From Dysgonomonas hofstadii (GTDB lineage: Bacteria; Bacteroidota; Bacteroidia; Bacteroidales; Dysgonomonadaceae): DNA of 64,000 bases. The stretch's first letter is position 1, and every line of letters starts with the position of its first letter. The translations under genes and the position numbers were made by a program. Below the pieces are notes generated by a model. The model had not been told where the DNA came from. It did not search any database and saw only the letters and a program-made list of their open reading frames with translations. Positions 18,567 to 27,611 of this stretch are shown one piece after another. Location: contig NZ_JACIEP010000011.1 in NCBI RefSeq assembly GCF_014196915.1, positions 87,544-151,543 on the forward strand, written 5' to 3'.

Positions 18567-19849
18567 AAAACTTATTCAAGAGACTAAAGCAGGAATACAA
18601 AACTATCAACAGAAGGCAAAAATCCAGCGCCTTCGAATTACTGAAATATATAGGGCCGGGCCTCTTGGTTACGGTCGGATTTATCGATCCCGGGAACTGG
18701 GCCTCGAATTTTGCTGCCGGATCGGAATTCGGTTATGCTTTGCTATGGGTAGTTACCCTGTCTACAATCATGCTGATTATTTTGCAGCACAATGTGGCGC
18801 ATCTGGGTATTGTAACAGGGTTGTGCCTTTCCGAGGCTGCAAATAAATACCTGCCACGCACAGGTTCACGTATTGTCCTGTGGTCGGCAATGGGTGCGTC
18901 AGTATCTACTTCGCTCGCCGAAATATTAGGAGGAGCTATCGCCTTGAATATGTTGTTTGACGTACCTATAAAGATAGGGGCTGTACTGGTTACAGTCTTT
19001 GTGTTCTTTATGACGTTTTCCAATTCGTACCGCAAGATCGAGCGCTATATCATAGCTTTCGTTTCACTGATAGGGCTTTCTTTTATCTATGAACTATTTC
19101 TTGTGGACATCGAGTGGGGCGAGGCTGCCAGGTCATGGGTTGTTCCTTCTGTTCCACAAGGCAGTATGCTGATCATCATGAGTGTGCTGGGTGCGGTGGT
19201 GATGCCCCACAATCTTTTTCTGCATTCTGAAATTATCCAGAGCCGCCAGTGGAATTTACAGGATGAAAAGGTGATGGAAAAACAGCTTAAATACGAATTT
19301 TTCGATACGTTTTTCTCTATGCTGATAGGCTGGGCGATAAACAGTGCTATGATCTTACTGGCAGCATCAACATTTTTTAAGCAGGGAATGGTAGTTGATG
19401 ATCTGCAACAGGCTCATTCCCTGCTGGAACCGTTACTGGGGAGCAATGCCGTTATTATATTTGCCGTAGCCTTGTTGTTTGCCGGGGTATCTTCTTCCAT
19501 GACATCGGGGATTGCTGCAGGGTCGATCTTTGCAGGGATGTACAACGAACCATACAATGTAAAGGATATTCATTCCCGTACGGGGATAGCCATATCTTTG
19601 GGTATAGGTTTATGTATTATTTTCCTGATAGGTGATCCTTTCAAAGGGCTTATAATTTCTCAGGCTGTATTGAGTATGCAATTACCTGTTACCGTATTTC
19701 TTCAGGTAAGGCTAACTTCTTCTAAAGAGGTGATGGGTAAGTATGCTAATACTCCATTTACCAAATTTTTGCTGTATGGTATCGCTACTGTGGTAACGTT
19801 CCTGAATGTATTATTGCTCGCCAGTTTTTTTGTAGATATAAAGTTATAA
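18563..19849 (+). CDS. mntH: NRAMP family Mn2+/Fe2+ transporter
   Basis: A 428-residue inner-membrane protein with about 11 segments. The metal-binding motifs are canonical: DPGN in segment 1 (D42, N45) and MPHN in segment 6 (M214-N217). The methionine indicates selectivity for transition metals over magnesium or aluminium. It is likely proton-coupled uptake of manganese or iron. It is translationally coupled to the MFS gene upstream. Its stop codon sits within a six-base palindrome TTATAA (19844-19849) that is also the stop of the convergent gene, so the two coding regions overlap by six bases. No MntR site or MntR gene is recognised nearby. Confidence 0.9.
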   Translation: MKNLFKRLKQEYKTINRRQKSSAFELLKYIGPGLLVTVGFIDPGNWASNFAAGSEFGYALLWVVTLSTIMLIILQHNVAHLGIVTGLCLSEAANKYLPRTGSRIVLWSAMGASVSTSLAEILGGAIALNMLFDVPIKIGAVLVTVFVFFMTFSNSYRKIERYIIAFVSLIGLSFIYELFLVDIEWGEAARSWVVPSVPQGSMLIIMSVLGAVVMPHNLFLHSEIIQSRQWNLQDEKVMEKQLKYEFFDTFFSMLIGWAINSAMILLAASTFFKQGMVVDDLQQAHSLLEPLLGSNAVIIFAVALLFAGVSSSMTSGIAAGSIFAGMYNEPYNVKDIHSRTGIAISLGIGLCIIFLIGDPFKGLIISQAVLSMQLPVTVFLQVRLTSSKEVMGKYANTPFTKFLLYGIATVVTFLNVLLLASFFVDIKL

Positions 19850-20803
19850 ACTATCGATGCTTTTCCTTAATCCGGTAAGATAAGGTATTTCTATATCATA
19901 CGGCTTAGCAGAAAGAATAACTTTGTCAAGCATGAACTTTATATCTTTAACTGAATGTTTCAGGTATCCGTCGAACATGGATGCCATGTCTTCATTGCTG
20001 AATATTTTTCTCATGACAGGGATACATATAAAGAACGGTAAGTAATACAACTGGTTGACTTTTTCCCGCTTCGGATTGATCCCTTTTCTTATACAAATGC
20101 CGAACCCTTCTCTGATAGCCTTTACAGTATCTTTAATAAGCTTTTTGTTTCCAAGGAAGTTTTTTGTCGTACCGCCTGAATTTATTATTCCTGCCGATAT
20201 TGCTGCTATAAATACATAATGAGGAACAAGCCAGTTTATTATCTGACCGGAGATAAAAGGTTTCAGGTTTACTTCATCTAAAATCCCGAAGAATATTTCA
20301 AGTTCGGGCGTTTTCTTCCCATCGGCATTGCCCAGCATCGTTTTCGAGTATTTTGATCCCGATATGATCGCGTCTAATATATTCCCGTTCCGTCCGCCGC
20401 CTGCCATAAACGGGAAACCATAAGAATATTGATGAGGTAATAAATATCCGGATATTTCGTCGAATTCGTCCCACAGATTCAGGAAGAATATAATATGTGC
20501 TTTACCAGCTGATTTAGACAATGAAGGTAATACGTCCATAAGATCGGCAGAACTTACAGTAATTAGTATATAGTCAAAATCATTGTCAGAAGATAGGTTC
20601 TCAATTACTTTTGGACAGAACATTGTTTCCGTTGTTTGTCTTTTTCCGCTTCTGTAGTCGGCACAACTGATATGTATGCCTTTATCTTTTATCTTTTCAG
20701 CCTTGCCTTTTCTTACCAAAAGGCTCACATCATGCCCGGCAGAGGAAAATTGGCAGCCGTAGGTGCATCCGATAACACCTGCTCCATAGATAAGTATTTT
20801 CAT
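19844..20803 (-). CDS. Ketopantoate reductase (PanE/ApbA)-like protein
   Basis: A 319-residue protein with an N-terminal NAD(P)-binding fold (ILIYGAGVIGCTYGCQFSSAGHDVSLLVR) and the ApbA/PanE domain order. PanE reduces ketopantoate in pantothenate synthesis, but the family includes paralogues of other function and the C-terminal half here is divergent, so the substrate is uncertain. It lies 12 bases after an AraC-type regulator on the same strand, which suggests inducible expression and argues against a constitutive biosynthetic role. It overlaps mntH convergently by six bases. Confidence 0.7.
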   Translation of the reverse strand: MKILIYGAGVIGCTYGCQFSSAGHDVSLLVRKGKAEKIKDKGIHISCADYRSGKRQTTETMFCPKVIENLSSDNDFDYILITVSSADLMDVLPSLSKSAGKAHIIFFLNLWDEFDEISGYLLPHQYSYGFPFMAGGGRNGNILDAIISGSKYSKTMLGNADGKKTPELEIFFGILDEVNLKPFISGQIINWLVPHYVFIAAISAGIINSGGTTKNFLGNKKLIKDTVKAIREGFGICIRKGINPKREKVNQLYYLPFFICIPVMRKIFSNEDMASMFDGYLKHSVKDIKFMLDKVILSAKPYDIEIPYLTGLRKSIDSL

Positions 20804-20815
20804 AATATATTTTTA

Positions 20816-21640
20816 TCAGGGCGTGGAATTCAGAAAAGCAGACCTGAACAATGCATGATAGCCGGAGTATGGATCACAATGAGACAGATACTCTCCGGGT
20901 GTGTGTCCCGAAAATTCTTTGAAATCCTTTATCAGATGCGACTTATCGTAATAATTACAATTGTCTGCCAATTGTTCCAGCGTTGTCGTTCTATTGCTTT
21001 GTATAATATAGGCTGCTTGCTGGAACCGTTTTATCCGTATATAATCTTTTGGATTAATCCCTACCTGATCATAGAATTTTCGTTTAAATTGCTTATATCC
21101 CAGGCATACGGTTTGTGCGAGGGATGAAATGTCATTTACACCGTTATGGATAGAATTTATTGTAGCGGCCAGTCTGTAGTCTTCTCTGTCCTGATTTTTA
21201 CACAGGCTTTTTATCAGAAATCTTTCGATTAATTCGATACATTTTCCGTTGTCCTCTGTTTCTGTCAATCTGTTTTCCAGTTCGGTCATCGATCTGTTCT
21301 TCAAATCTTCAACCGGTATATGCCTGTCGGTAATTTCACTCATTGCCATATCGAAAAACAACATAGCTCCTACCGGATGAAATATGACTGATATGAAATT
21401 TATTCTGCCATTAAAAACAAGTTTGCTGTACTGTGTAGACTGTCCGCTGATATATGAGACCGGTAATCTATTTCCATCCAAGAGATTGTTGTGTTTCGTT
21501 CTGTGGAAAGTCACTCCCGCATATCCGAAAGGTAGTAGTCTTTGATAACCTTTTGCTATATCATCTAATGATACAAACCAATATTGCTTTACAAAAGGAA
21601 TAAGCATAGGAGAGGGTTCTATGGCATAAAAACTATTCAT
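20816..21640 (-). CDS. AraC family transcriptional regulator
   Basis: A 274-residue regulator. Residues 1-150 form a sensor domain of the type found in AraC regulators from Bacteroidota (FVKQYWFVSLDD, LPFGYAGVTFHR, FHPVGAMLFFDM). Residues 160-265 form the double helix-turn-helix, including SSLAQTVCLGYKQFKRKFYDQVGINPKDYIRIKRFQ and DKSHLIKDFKEFSGHTPGEYL. The latter is the family signature. It probably controls its own gene and the dehydrogenase-like gene 12 bases downstream. The ligand is unknown. Confidence 0.87.
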   Translation of the reverse strand: MNSFYAIEPSPMLIPFVKQYWFVSLDDIAKGYQRLLPFGYAGVTFHRTKHNNLLDGNRLPVSYISGQSTQYSKLVFNGRINFISVIFHPVGAMLFFDMAMSEITDRHIPVEDLKNRSMTELENRLTETEDNGKCIELIERFLIKSLCKNQDREDYRLAATINSIHNGVNDISSLAQTVCLGYKQFKRKFYDQVGINPKDYIRIKRFQQAAYIIQSNRTTTLEQLADNCNYYDKSHLIKDFKEFSGHTPGEYLSHCDPYSGYHALFRSAFLNSTP

Positions 21641-21705
21641 AAAGCAAATTAAAACTTATTTTTCGGAAGATAAGGTGTAAAAAAAGGACTTTGTTGATTC
21701 CTTAT

Positions 21706-21915
21706 CTATTCTTCCTTTTGTTCCGTTTTTCTGGGCTTTATCAGAAAAGCAGCTAAAACCGAAATGCCAATAGCAATAAGTATGTGCCCCCCTAAAAGAG
21801 ATGCGGTAAAAACAAGCTCTCCACCATTGCGAAGAAGCTCTAAAAAACGCATGAGAAGGAAGGTGAAACTTGCCAGTCCCAGAAAGAAAAAAAATCTTCT
21901 AAACCAGTTTTTCAT
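21706..21915 (-). CDS. Small two-helix membrane protein
   Basis: A 69-residue protein starting MKNWFRRFFFFLG. It has two hydrophobic segments (about residues 7-22 and 33-53) and a charged tail ending KTEQKEE. I do not recognise a family. The ATG at 21915 leaves four bases after the upstream lipoprotein gene; a longer form from 21936 would overlap that gene. The two probably share a transcript. Confidence 0.55.
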   Translation of the reverse strand: MKNWFRRFFFFLGLASFTFLLMRFLELLRNGGELVFTASLLGGHILIAIGISVLAAFLIKPRKTEQKEE

Positions 21916-21919
21916 AATA

Positions 21920-22393
21920 TTATTCTGCCAGGTCAATACTCTTAGTTTTCAGGTATGATGTTTTTTTCGTTGTCGTTAAATCTGTTGTATATAGCATTGT
22001 CGCTTCAATATGGTTGATCAGCAATAAATATGAAACCTTAGTGGGAAGGCCCCCCACATTTTTTTCTATATCAAAAGTGATTACATAATCTTTACCAGTA
22101 CTGTCATATTCTTTGATTTCCCATTTGTTTATATCGTAAGTAGCCGAAAAGGTATATTTATTGTCTTCAATAGATTCTATAATCTGCACACTCCCTGTTT
22201 TATCCTCGTTAAAAGTAAAAACCGAACCTAAATCTTCAGAATTGCCATCCGTGGGGAAATTCTCAAAAACGGCGGGTTTCCATATTCCCGCTAAGAAGAA
22301 TTCGTACAATTCTTTCGTGTCAGGCTCTTCGGTGTCACTACTGCAACCAGCCAATAAAAAACTCAGTACTAAAAGGCTCAAAAGCTTTCTCAT
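21920..22393 (-). CDS. Lipocalin-like lipoprotein of unknown function
   Basis: A 157-residue lipoprotein. The signal peptide ends in the lipobox LLAGC (C17), followed by SSDTEEPD, an acidic run of the sort that can mark surface-exposed lipoproteins in Bacteroidota. The rest is strand-rich (WKPAVFENFP, GSVFTFNEDKTGSVQIIE, YTFSATYDINKWEIKEYD), which resembles the lipocalin-like or META-type small lipoproteins common in this phylum, but no catalytic or ligand residues can be assigned. A small membrane protein follows four bases after it. Confidence 0.6.
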   Translation of the reverse strand: MRKLLSLLVLSFLLAGCSSDTEEPDTKELYEFFLAGIWKPAVFENFPTDGNSEDLGSVFTFNEDKTGSVQIIESIEDNKYTFSATYDINKWEIKEYDSTGKDYVITFDIEKNVGGLPTKVSYLLLINHIEATMLYTTDLTTTKKTSYLKTKSIDLAE

Positions 22394-22511
22394 AATAAAT
22401 ATATTAGATTATATACGTGATGCAATTTGTTTTAAAATTAATAGAATATCAGCAAACATACAAATTCATAAGATAAAATAGTAGAATTGCGTGTGTCATT
22501 CTGAGCTTCAA

Positions 22512-22543
22512 TTTGATTTTATCTTGTCATTTTACTACTTTTG
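22512..22543 (+). promoter_or_regulatory. Promoter of thrC (TTTG - 20 - TACTTTTG)
   Basis: TTTG at 22512-22515 and TACTTTTG at 22536-22543 are separated by 20 bases, which fits the Bacteroidota -33/-7 promoter. The thrC ATG is 27 bases downstream. Confidence 0.65.
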
Positions 22544-22570
22544 TTGTTCATAATTTAGATTTTTGAAAAA

Positions 22571-23866
22571 ATGAAGTATTACAGCACGAATAAACAATCG
22601 CCGGAAGTTAGCTTGCAGGAAGCCGTTGTAAAAGGACTGGCTCCCGATAAAGGGCTTTATATGCCTGAAAAAATAAAAGTATTGCCAAAATCATTTTATG
22701 ATAATATCGGCAATATGACCTTTCAGGAAATTGCTTATAGCGTAGCCGATGCCTTTTTCGGGGAGGATGTAGAAGCGGATACTTTGAAGCAGATCGTTTA
22801 CGATACGCTGAACTTCGATACGCCTATGGTGCATGTAAACGATAATATTTATAGTCTGGAACTGTTTCATGGCCCTACATTGGCTTTTAAAGATGTCGGC
22901 GGCCGTTTTATGGCTCGTTTGTTGGGCTATTTCATCAAAAAACAGGGACAGACAGATGTGAAAGTGCTGGTTGCCACATCGGGTGATACAGGTAGTGCCG
23001 TGGCAAACGGATTTCTGGGAGTCGATGGCATCCATGTATATGTGCTTTACCCTAAAGGAAAGGTGAGTGCAATACAGGAATGCCAGTTCACTACTTTAGG
23101 GCAAAATATTACCGCTATAGAAGTAGATGGTACGTTCGACGATTGCCAGGCATTAGTGAAGATTGCTTTCCTTGATGAAGAATTGAATAAGAAACTGAAC
23201 CTGACTTCTGCCAATTCGATCAATGTAGCCCGTTTCCTGCCGCAGGCTTTCTATTATTTCCATGCTTATGCGCAATTGGCGAAGCAGGGTAAAACCGATA
23301 ATGTGGTTTTCTGTGTGCCTAGCGGTAACTTTGGCAATATCACGGCCGGACTCATCGCCAAACGTATGGGATTACCTGTTAAACGCTTTATCGCGGCAAA
23401 CAATAGTAACGATATTTTTTACGAATACCTGCAAACAGGTGAATATAATCCACGTCTGTCTGTGCAGACGATTGCCAATGCAATGGATGTAGGCGATCCG
23501 AGTAATTTTGTGCGGGTGCTGGATCTTTATGACCATTCTTTAGAAAAAATAAAGACAGACATTTCAGGTGAATGGTACAACGATGACAGTATAAGGAAAA
23601 CTCTGAAACAAACATATATCGATACCGGCTATTTGCTCGATCCTCATGGAGCATGCGGCTATCAGGCGTTGAAGGATCAGTTAAAACCCGATGAAACTGG
23701 CGTATTCCTGGAAACGGCTCATCCTGCCAAATTCCTTGAAACGGTAGAGTCTATTATCGGAGAGAAAATTGCTATTCCTGAAAAGTTGCAGGAATTTATG
23801 AAAGGCGAAAAGAAAAGTATCGGTATGGGTAAATCGTTCGATGAATTCAAGCATTTACTTCTTTGA
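22571..23866 (+). CDS. thrC: Threonine synthase
   Basis: A 431-residue PLP enzyme that converts O-phosphohomoserine to threonine. The PLP lysine is K107 in GPTLAFKDVGGRF, and the N-terminal signature YYSTNKQSPEVSLQEAVVKGLAPDKGLYMPE is typical of the Bacteroidota/E. coli-type enzyme. The VATSGDTGSAVANGF phosphate-binding loop is intact. Unlike many genomes, thrA and thrB are not adjacent in this window. The 3' end overlaps the convergent DNA glycosylase gene by 20 bases. A strong promoter lies just upstream, so it is probably transcribed alone. Confidence 0.95.
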   Translation: MKYYSTNKQSPEVSLQEAVVKGLAPDKGLYMPEKIKVLPKSFYDNIGNMTFQEIAYSVADAFFGEDVEADTLKQIVYDTLNFDTPMVHVNDNIYSLELFHGPTLAFKDVGGRFMARLLGYFIKKQGQTDVKVLVATSGDTGSAVANGFLGVDGIHVYVLYPKGKVSAIQECQFTTLGQNITAIEVDGTFDDCQALVKIAFLDEELNKKLNLTSANSINVARFLPQAFYYFHAYAQLAKQGKTDNVVFCVPSGNFGNITAGLIAKRMGLPVKRFIAANNSNDIFYEYLQTGEYNPRLSVQTIANAMDVGDPSNFVRVLDLYDHSLEKIKTDISGEWYNDDSIRKTLKQTYIDTGYLLDPHGACGYQALKDQLKPDETGVFLETAHPAKFLETVESIIGEKIAIPEKLQEFMKGEKKSIGMGKSFDEFKHLLL

Positions 23867-24347
23867 CAGCATCCAGTAGCAATTGCCATTTTTCCAGCTT
23901 TTGAGCAAAGGTTAAACGTGCATTAGCCGCACTGGGAGAGGGTAGGGTGATATATGTCCGCTCTTCGTCGAATCCTATATGTTTTCTGTAAAAATCTGCG
24001 GCTTTTGTTCCGGTAAAAAAGATGTATTTTATCTGTGGATATTCTCTGAATAAGGTCATAAAATCATTAGGAACTTCATTCTTTAAGTTGCTGTCGAGAC
24101 TGCCTTTACCTTCTGCGGAGTGAAGCACATCCCAGATCGCAATATTGTTTTCTGCTAATATGGCATTCTTTTCTTCGTAGTTATCAGGTAGAGGTTTTTC
24201 GAAAAGGGTGAAAATAAGCCGCCAGAACTGGTTTGTTTTATGGCCATACCGTTCACGTTTGCGCATCGATTCTTCGCTGGGCAGTGTGCCAAGTATCAAT
24301 ATCCGGCACTTTTCGTTAATGATCGGTTCAAAGCTTTCTTTTCTCAT
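23847..24347 (-). CDS. Uracil-DNA glycosylase superfamily, deoxyinosine/hypoxanthine glycosylase-like
   Basis: A 166-residue base-excision repair enzyme. The motif ILGTLPSEESMRKRERYGHKTNQFWRLI resembles UDG superfamily family 6 (hypoxanthine-DNA glycosylase) and the nearby Mug/TDG group. The second motif LPSPSAANARL near the C-terminus is the expected leucine-loop region. It would remove deaminated bases from DNA. It ends inside the thrC gene (20-base overlap) and its ATG is only three bases from the stop of the peptide transporter upstream, so it is probably transcribed with it. Confidence 0.78.
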   Translation of the reverse strand: MRKESFEPIINEKCRILILGTLPSEESMRKRERYGHKTNQFWRLIFTLFEKPLPDNYEEKNAILAENNIAIWDVLHSAEGKGSLDSNLKNEVPNDFMTLFREYPQIKYIFFTGTKAADFYRKHIGFDEERTYITLPSPSAANARLTFAQKLEKWQLLLDAVKEVNA

Positions 24348-24350
24348 CGT

Positions 24351-26099
24351 TTATCTTATTCCATGCATCATTTTCAATAGCCTGCGGGACAGGAAGAACA
24401 GTACAATAGATGCTGCCCCTGCCATGAATACGAAGAGCATAAAGAAGTCATACAAATTGGAAATCTGATACCCTAAAAATGTTTTAGGGTTCTCCATCTG
24501 TTTAGGCTCTAGTTCCCGTTGAATTTCTTCTTTCAGGTTTTTATCCTTTATTTCCGAAAATGCGATTTTATCAAAAGGCATCACCTCCACACCGTTTTTT
24601 TCAGATACTGATTTCTCGAAATTTTCAGGTAGTAACTTTAACATACTTTTTTCTGCGGCAGCTTTTACATCGGCGACTTCTATCAGTGGTTGCGGATAGT
24701 AACCACTCAAAGTCCCTGCGAATTTATTCGCCGTGGCTGTACTCAGATACCATATTGCCATCAGTAATGAAGCAAAACGGAGAGGAGCCAGTTTGTTCAC
24801 CATCGACAGACCTATGGGGGACAAACAAAGTTCGCCAAAAGTATGGATCACATACAGGCTTACAAGCCAGAGCATGCTGACTTTCACCCCCGGTGCCAGC
24901 CCTTTCACTCCAAACGCAATAACCAGATAGCCTATTGCAAGGAGAAATAATCCGATCGATTGTTTCATCGGAGAGGCGGGTTCTTTTCCTTTTCGTCCGA
25001 GTTTTGTCCAAAGGATTACGAATAACGGCGCAAATACAATTATAGCCAGTGCATTTACCGATTGGAAGTAAGAAGTCGGGATTGTCCAGTTGAACAATTC
25101 TAGATGTCGGTCGATCTGCGCTTCGGCAAAATAAGTGAGTGATGCTCCTGCCTGTTCGAAGGCTGCCCAGAAGAAGATTACAAAAAAGGCGATGATATAG
25201 ATCACCCAGATGCGGGAACGCTCAATCTTGGTTAATGATGGGTCGGAAATAATATATCCAGGTGCGGCAACAGCCAGTGAGTAAATGATGGAACCGAAGA
25301 AATCCGTATCTAAAACAACATAAAGGAGATAGAATAAAACAATCAGTATGGTAGCCCAGATGATGGCTATTTTTACCGGAGATTTGTCTGATTGTTTGTT
25401 CGTGTCATTTACGTCTGTTTTCTTTTCATCCTTGTTGTTGGGTATAACTCCAATCGAGTCGCCTGCCGGAGTCACCAGATATTTGTCTTTGAATAAAATG
25501 AATACGATCAGTCCGAGCAACATACCGATACATGCTGCCAGAAATCCCCACTTGAAATCTTCGGGATGACCTGTGTCCCCAAAGAATCCACAAATAAGCG
25601 GGGCTATGAATGAGCCTGTATTTACTCCCATATAGAAAATCGTATAGGCCGAATCTTTTCGGCTGTCACCGGGCGCATATAATTGTCCCACCATAGAGGA
25701 AATATTCGGTTTGAAAAACCCATTGCCGAATATGAGAAATCCCAGTCCCGAGAACATCAGCGTCGTAGCTAAACTTACATCTTTGAAAAACCAGCCTGAA
25801 AGGAACAATAAAAATTGCCCAACCGCCATCAGTAAGGCCCCTACCATTATGGAGCGGCGGTTGCCCCAATATCTGTCGGCTATATATCCGCCGATCAGCG
25901 GGGTTAAATATACCAGTCCTGTGTAGCTGCCATATATGCTGCTGCTGTATGCCGTGTCGAATAACAAAGCTTTCAGCATATACAAAGCGAATAATGCCCG
26001 CATGCCGTAATAGCTGAAACGTTCCCACATTTCGGTGGCAAAAAGCAGATAAATACCTTTAGGATGTCCTTTCTGTATAGCGTCTATTTCTTCCTTCAT
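24351..26099 (-). CDS. POT family peptide:proton symporter
   Basis: A 582-residue membrane protein with about 14 segments. The POT signature is clear near the N-terminus (FATEMWERFSYYGMRALFALYM, i.e. ExxERFxYYG) and in FFKPNISSMVGQLY and YMGVNTGSF. It imports di- and tripeptides with protons. A 100-residue-scale insert near residues 480-540 (AAAEKSMLKLLPENFEK to EEIQRELEP) is a soluble loop between late membrane segments and is seen in Bacteroidota members. The DNA glycosylase follows three bases later. A hairpin terminator separates it from the MFS gene upstream. Confidence 0.9.
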   Translation of the reverse strand: MKEEIDAIQKGHPKGIYLLFATEMWERFSYYGMRALFALYMLKALLFDTAYSSSIYGSYTGLVYLTPLIGGYIADRYWGNRRSIMVGALLMAVGQFLLFLSGWFFKDVSLATTLMFSGLGFLIFGNGFFKPNISSMVGQLYAPGDSRKDSAYTIFYMGVNTGSFIAPLICGFFGDTGHPEDFKWGFLAACIGMLLGLIVFILFKDKYLVTPAGDSIGVIPNNKDEKKTDVNDTNKQSDKSPVKIAIIWATILIVLFYLLYVVLDTDFFGSIIYSLAVAAPGYIISDPSLTKIERSRIWVIYIIAFFVIFFWAAFEQAGASLTYFAEAQIDRHLELFNWTIPTSYFQSVNALAIIVFAPLFVILWTKLGRKGKEPASPMKQSIGLFLLAIGYLVIAFGVKGLAPGVKVSMLWLVSLYVIHTFGELCLSPIGLSMVNKLAPLRFASLLMAIWYLSTATANKFAGTLSGYYPQPLIEVADVKAAAEKSMLKLLPENFEKSVSEKNGVEVMPFDKIAFSEIKDKNLKEEIQRELEPKQMENPKTFLGYQISNLYDFFMLFVFMAGAASIVLFFLSRRLLKMMHGIR

Positions 26100-26104
26100 C
26101 TTAT

Positions 26105-26131
26105 TGAAAAAGTCCGGTTGTGCCGGACTTT
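26105..26131 (-). terminator. Rho-independent terminator of the MFS gene at 26137
   Basis: AAAGTCCGG and CCGGACTTT form a perfect nine-base stem with a five-base loop. On the minus strand it is followed by T5, six bases after the MFS stop codon. Confidence 0.85.
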
Positions 26132-26136
26132 GAGTT

Positions 26137-27507
26137 TTATTTCTTAATATTTGGTTGTTCGAGCCCGTAGCCTTTTTTCTTGTCTTCGTGTTTCAGTAAG
26201 AATGCGACAAATAGGGCTAGTATGCCGAAGCAGGTGAAAATTATCATAGGGATGGTATAGTCGTAAAGGGTAGATATCTTTCCTTTGTCATCAATCTTTT
26301 CTCCTATTATGCAATATTTATTCAATACCCAGCCTATTAACAGAGGAACTCCACTGAGCCCTATATTTTGCACCCAGAAAATAAGACCGTAGGCTGTGCC
26401 AAGTTTGTTTTGCGGTATGATTTTGGGGACGGAAGGCCACATGGCTGACGGGACAAGAGAGAATGCAACGCCAAGTACTACCATAAGAATAGCTGCAAAC
26501 CACCAGTAGTTGAACGGCAGCGATAATAAGAAATGAACAATAATTAATAATATTGCACCTATTGCCATTATTGTAGCCCCTTTGCCTTTCTTGTCATATA
26601 TTCCGCCGAATAGAGGTGTTAACAACACTGTTCCAAAAGGTAAGATTAAAGGAATGAGCCCCGCGAGTTTTGGCTCGACGCTATATTTATTGATCATCAC
26701 CGATGTCGCAAATTTCAGGAATGGGAATACGGCAGAATAGAACAAGACACATAAAAGCGCAATAAGCCAGAATCCCTTGTTCCCGATGATGAAGAAAATG
26801 TCTTTAATCTTAAATGGTTCTTCAGGTTCTTCATCCATATCTTTCACAGAAGCATCCAGCCTTCTGTCCATTACGCAAAATACCAGGTAAGAAATAGTGC
26901 CTATGCATAAAAACGCTAATCCAAGCAGTATTGGTGCAGATAAACTACCCAAACCTTCAGCAAGGGGGATGGCTGTACCTATAGCCAGACCTGTGCCAAT
27001 TCGTGCTACTGCTACCTGAATACCCATTGCTAAAGCTATCTCGTGTCCTTTAAACCATCGGGCGATTACTTTTGTGACAGTGATCCCTGCGGTTTCTATA
27101 CCTACACCGAATATTGCAAATCCGATACTGGCCGAAATAACCTGTGATTTTATGCCGAAGACAGTTCCTGTGAATAGATCGGGATTGGCTACAGAATAAT
27201 ATTTCAAAGCACAACCTATTATCATTAGTGCGCAAGACATAATCCCTGTCCATCTTACTCCAAGTTTATCGAGTATTATGCCGCTGATAATGAGCATAAA
27301 CAACATAACGTTGAACCATCCGTATGCACTGGTGAAGATTCCGTATTCGTTGGCATCCCATTTTAATTCTACCTGTAACATATCCATCAACGGTGCCATT
27401 ACATCGGTAATGTAATATCCACAAAACATTGTAAAGGCGACAACGCAGAGAACAGTCCACCGGGCTGCTTTGGAGTCACTTAGTTTTTGTCTTAATATTT
27501 CGGTCAT
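26137..27507 (-). CDS. MFS transporter, MFSD1/peptide-carrier-like
   Basis: A 456-residue carrier with about 12 membrane segments. The N-terminal pattern FCGYYITDVMAPLMDMLQVELKWDANEYGIFTSAYGWFNV and LDKLGVRWTG, with the second-half FGTVLLTPLFGGIYDKKGKG, resembles the MFSD1-like branch, whose animal member carries dipeptides. The neighbouring POT transporter makes peptide uptake plausible, but the substrate is not shown by sequence. It is bounded by its own terminator downstream and a dispersed repeat upstream. Confidence 0.7.
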   Translation of the reverse strand: MTEILRQKLSDSKAARWTVLCVVAFTMFCGYYITDVMAPLMDMLQVELKWDANEYGIFTSAYGWFNVMLFMLIISGIILDKLGVRWTGIMSCALMIIGCALKYYSVANPDLFTGTVFGIKSQVISASIGFAIFGVGIETAGITVTKVIARWFKGHEIALAMGIQVAVARIGTGLAIGTAIPLAEGLGSLSAPILLGLAFLCIGTISYLVFCVMDRRLDASVKDMDEEPEEPFKIKDIFFIIGNKGFWLIALLCVLFYSAVFPFLKFATSVMINKYSVEPKLAGLIPLILPFGTVLLTPLFGGIYDKKGKGATIMAIGAILLIIVHFLLSLPFNYWWFAAILMVVLGVAFSLVPSAMWPSVPKIIPQNKLGTAYGLIFWVQNIGLSGVPLLIGWVLNKYCIIGEKIDDKGKISTLYDYTIPMIIFTCFGILALFVAFLLKHEDKKKGYGLEQPNIKK

Positions 27508-27545
27508 TTTTTTGAGTTTATAATATTTTTCGAATTTTAGTCATG

Positions 27546-27553
27546 CAAATGTA
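27546..27553 (-). promoter_or_regulatory. Candidate -7 box TACATTTG for the MFS gene
   Basis: On the minus strand TACATTTG fits TAnnTTTG about 39 bases before the ATG at 27507. No good -33 box is seen. Confidence 0.4.
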
Positions 27554-27611
27554 TAGAAAAGATTTATAAAACGTTCTTAGATAAGTAACAGAAAGTAGTT
27601 TTGAATATTTC

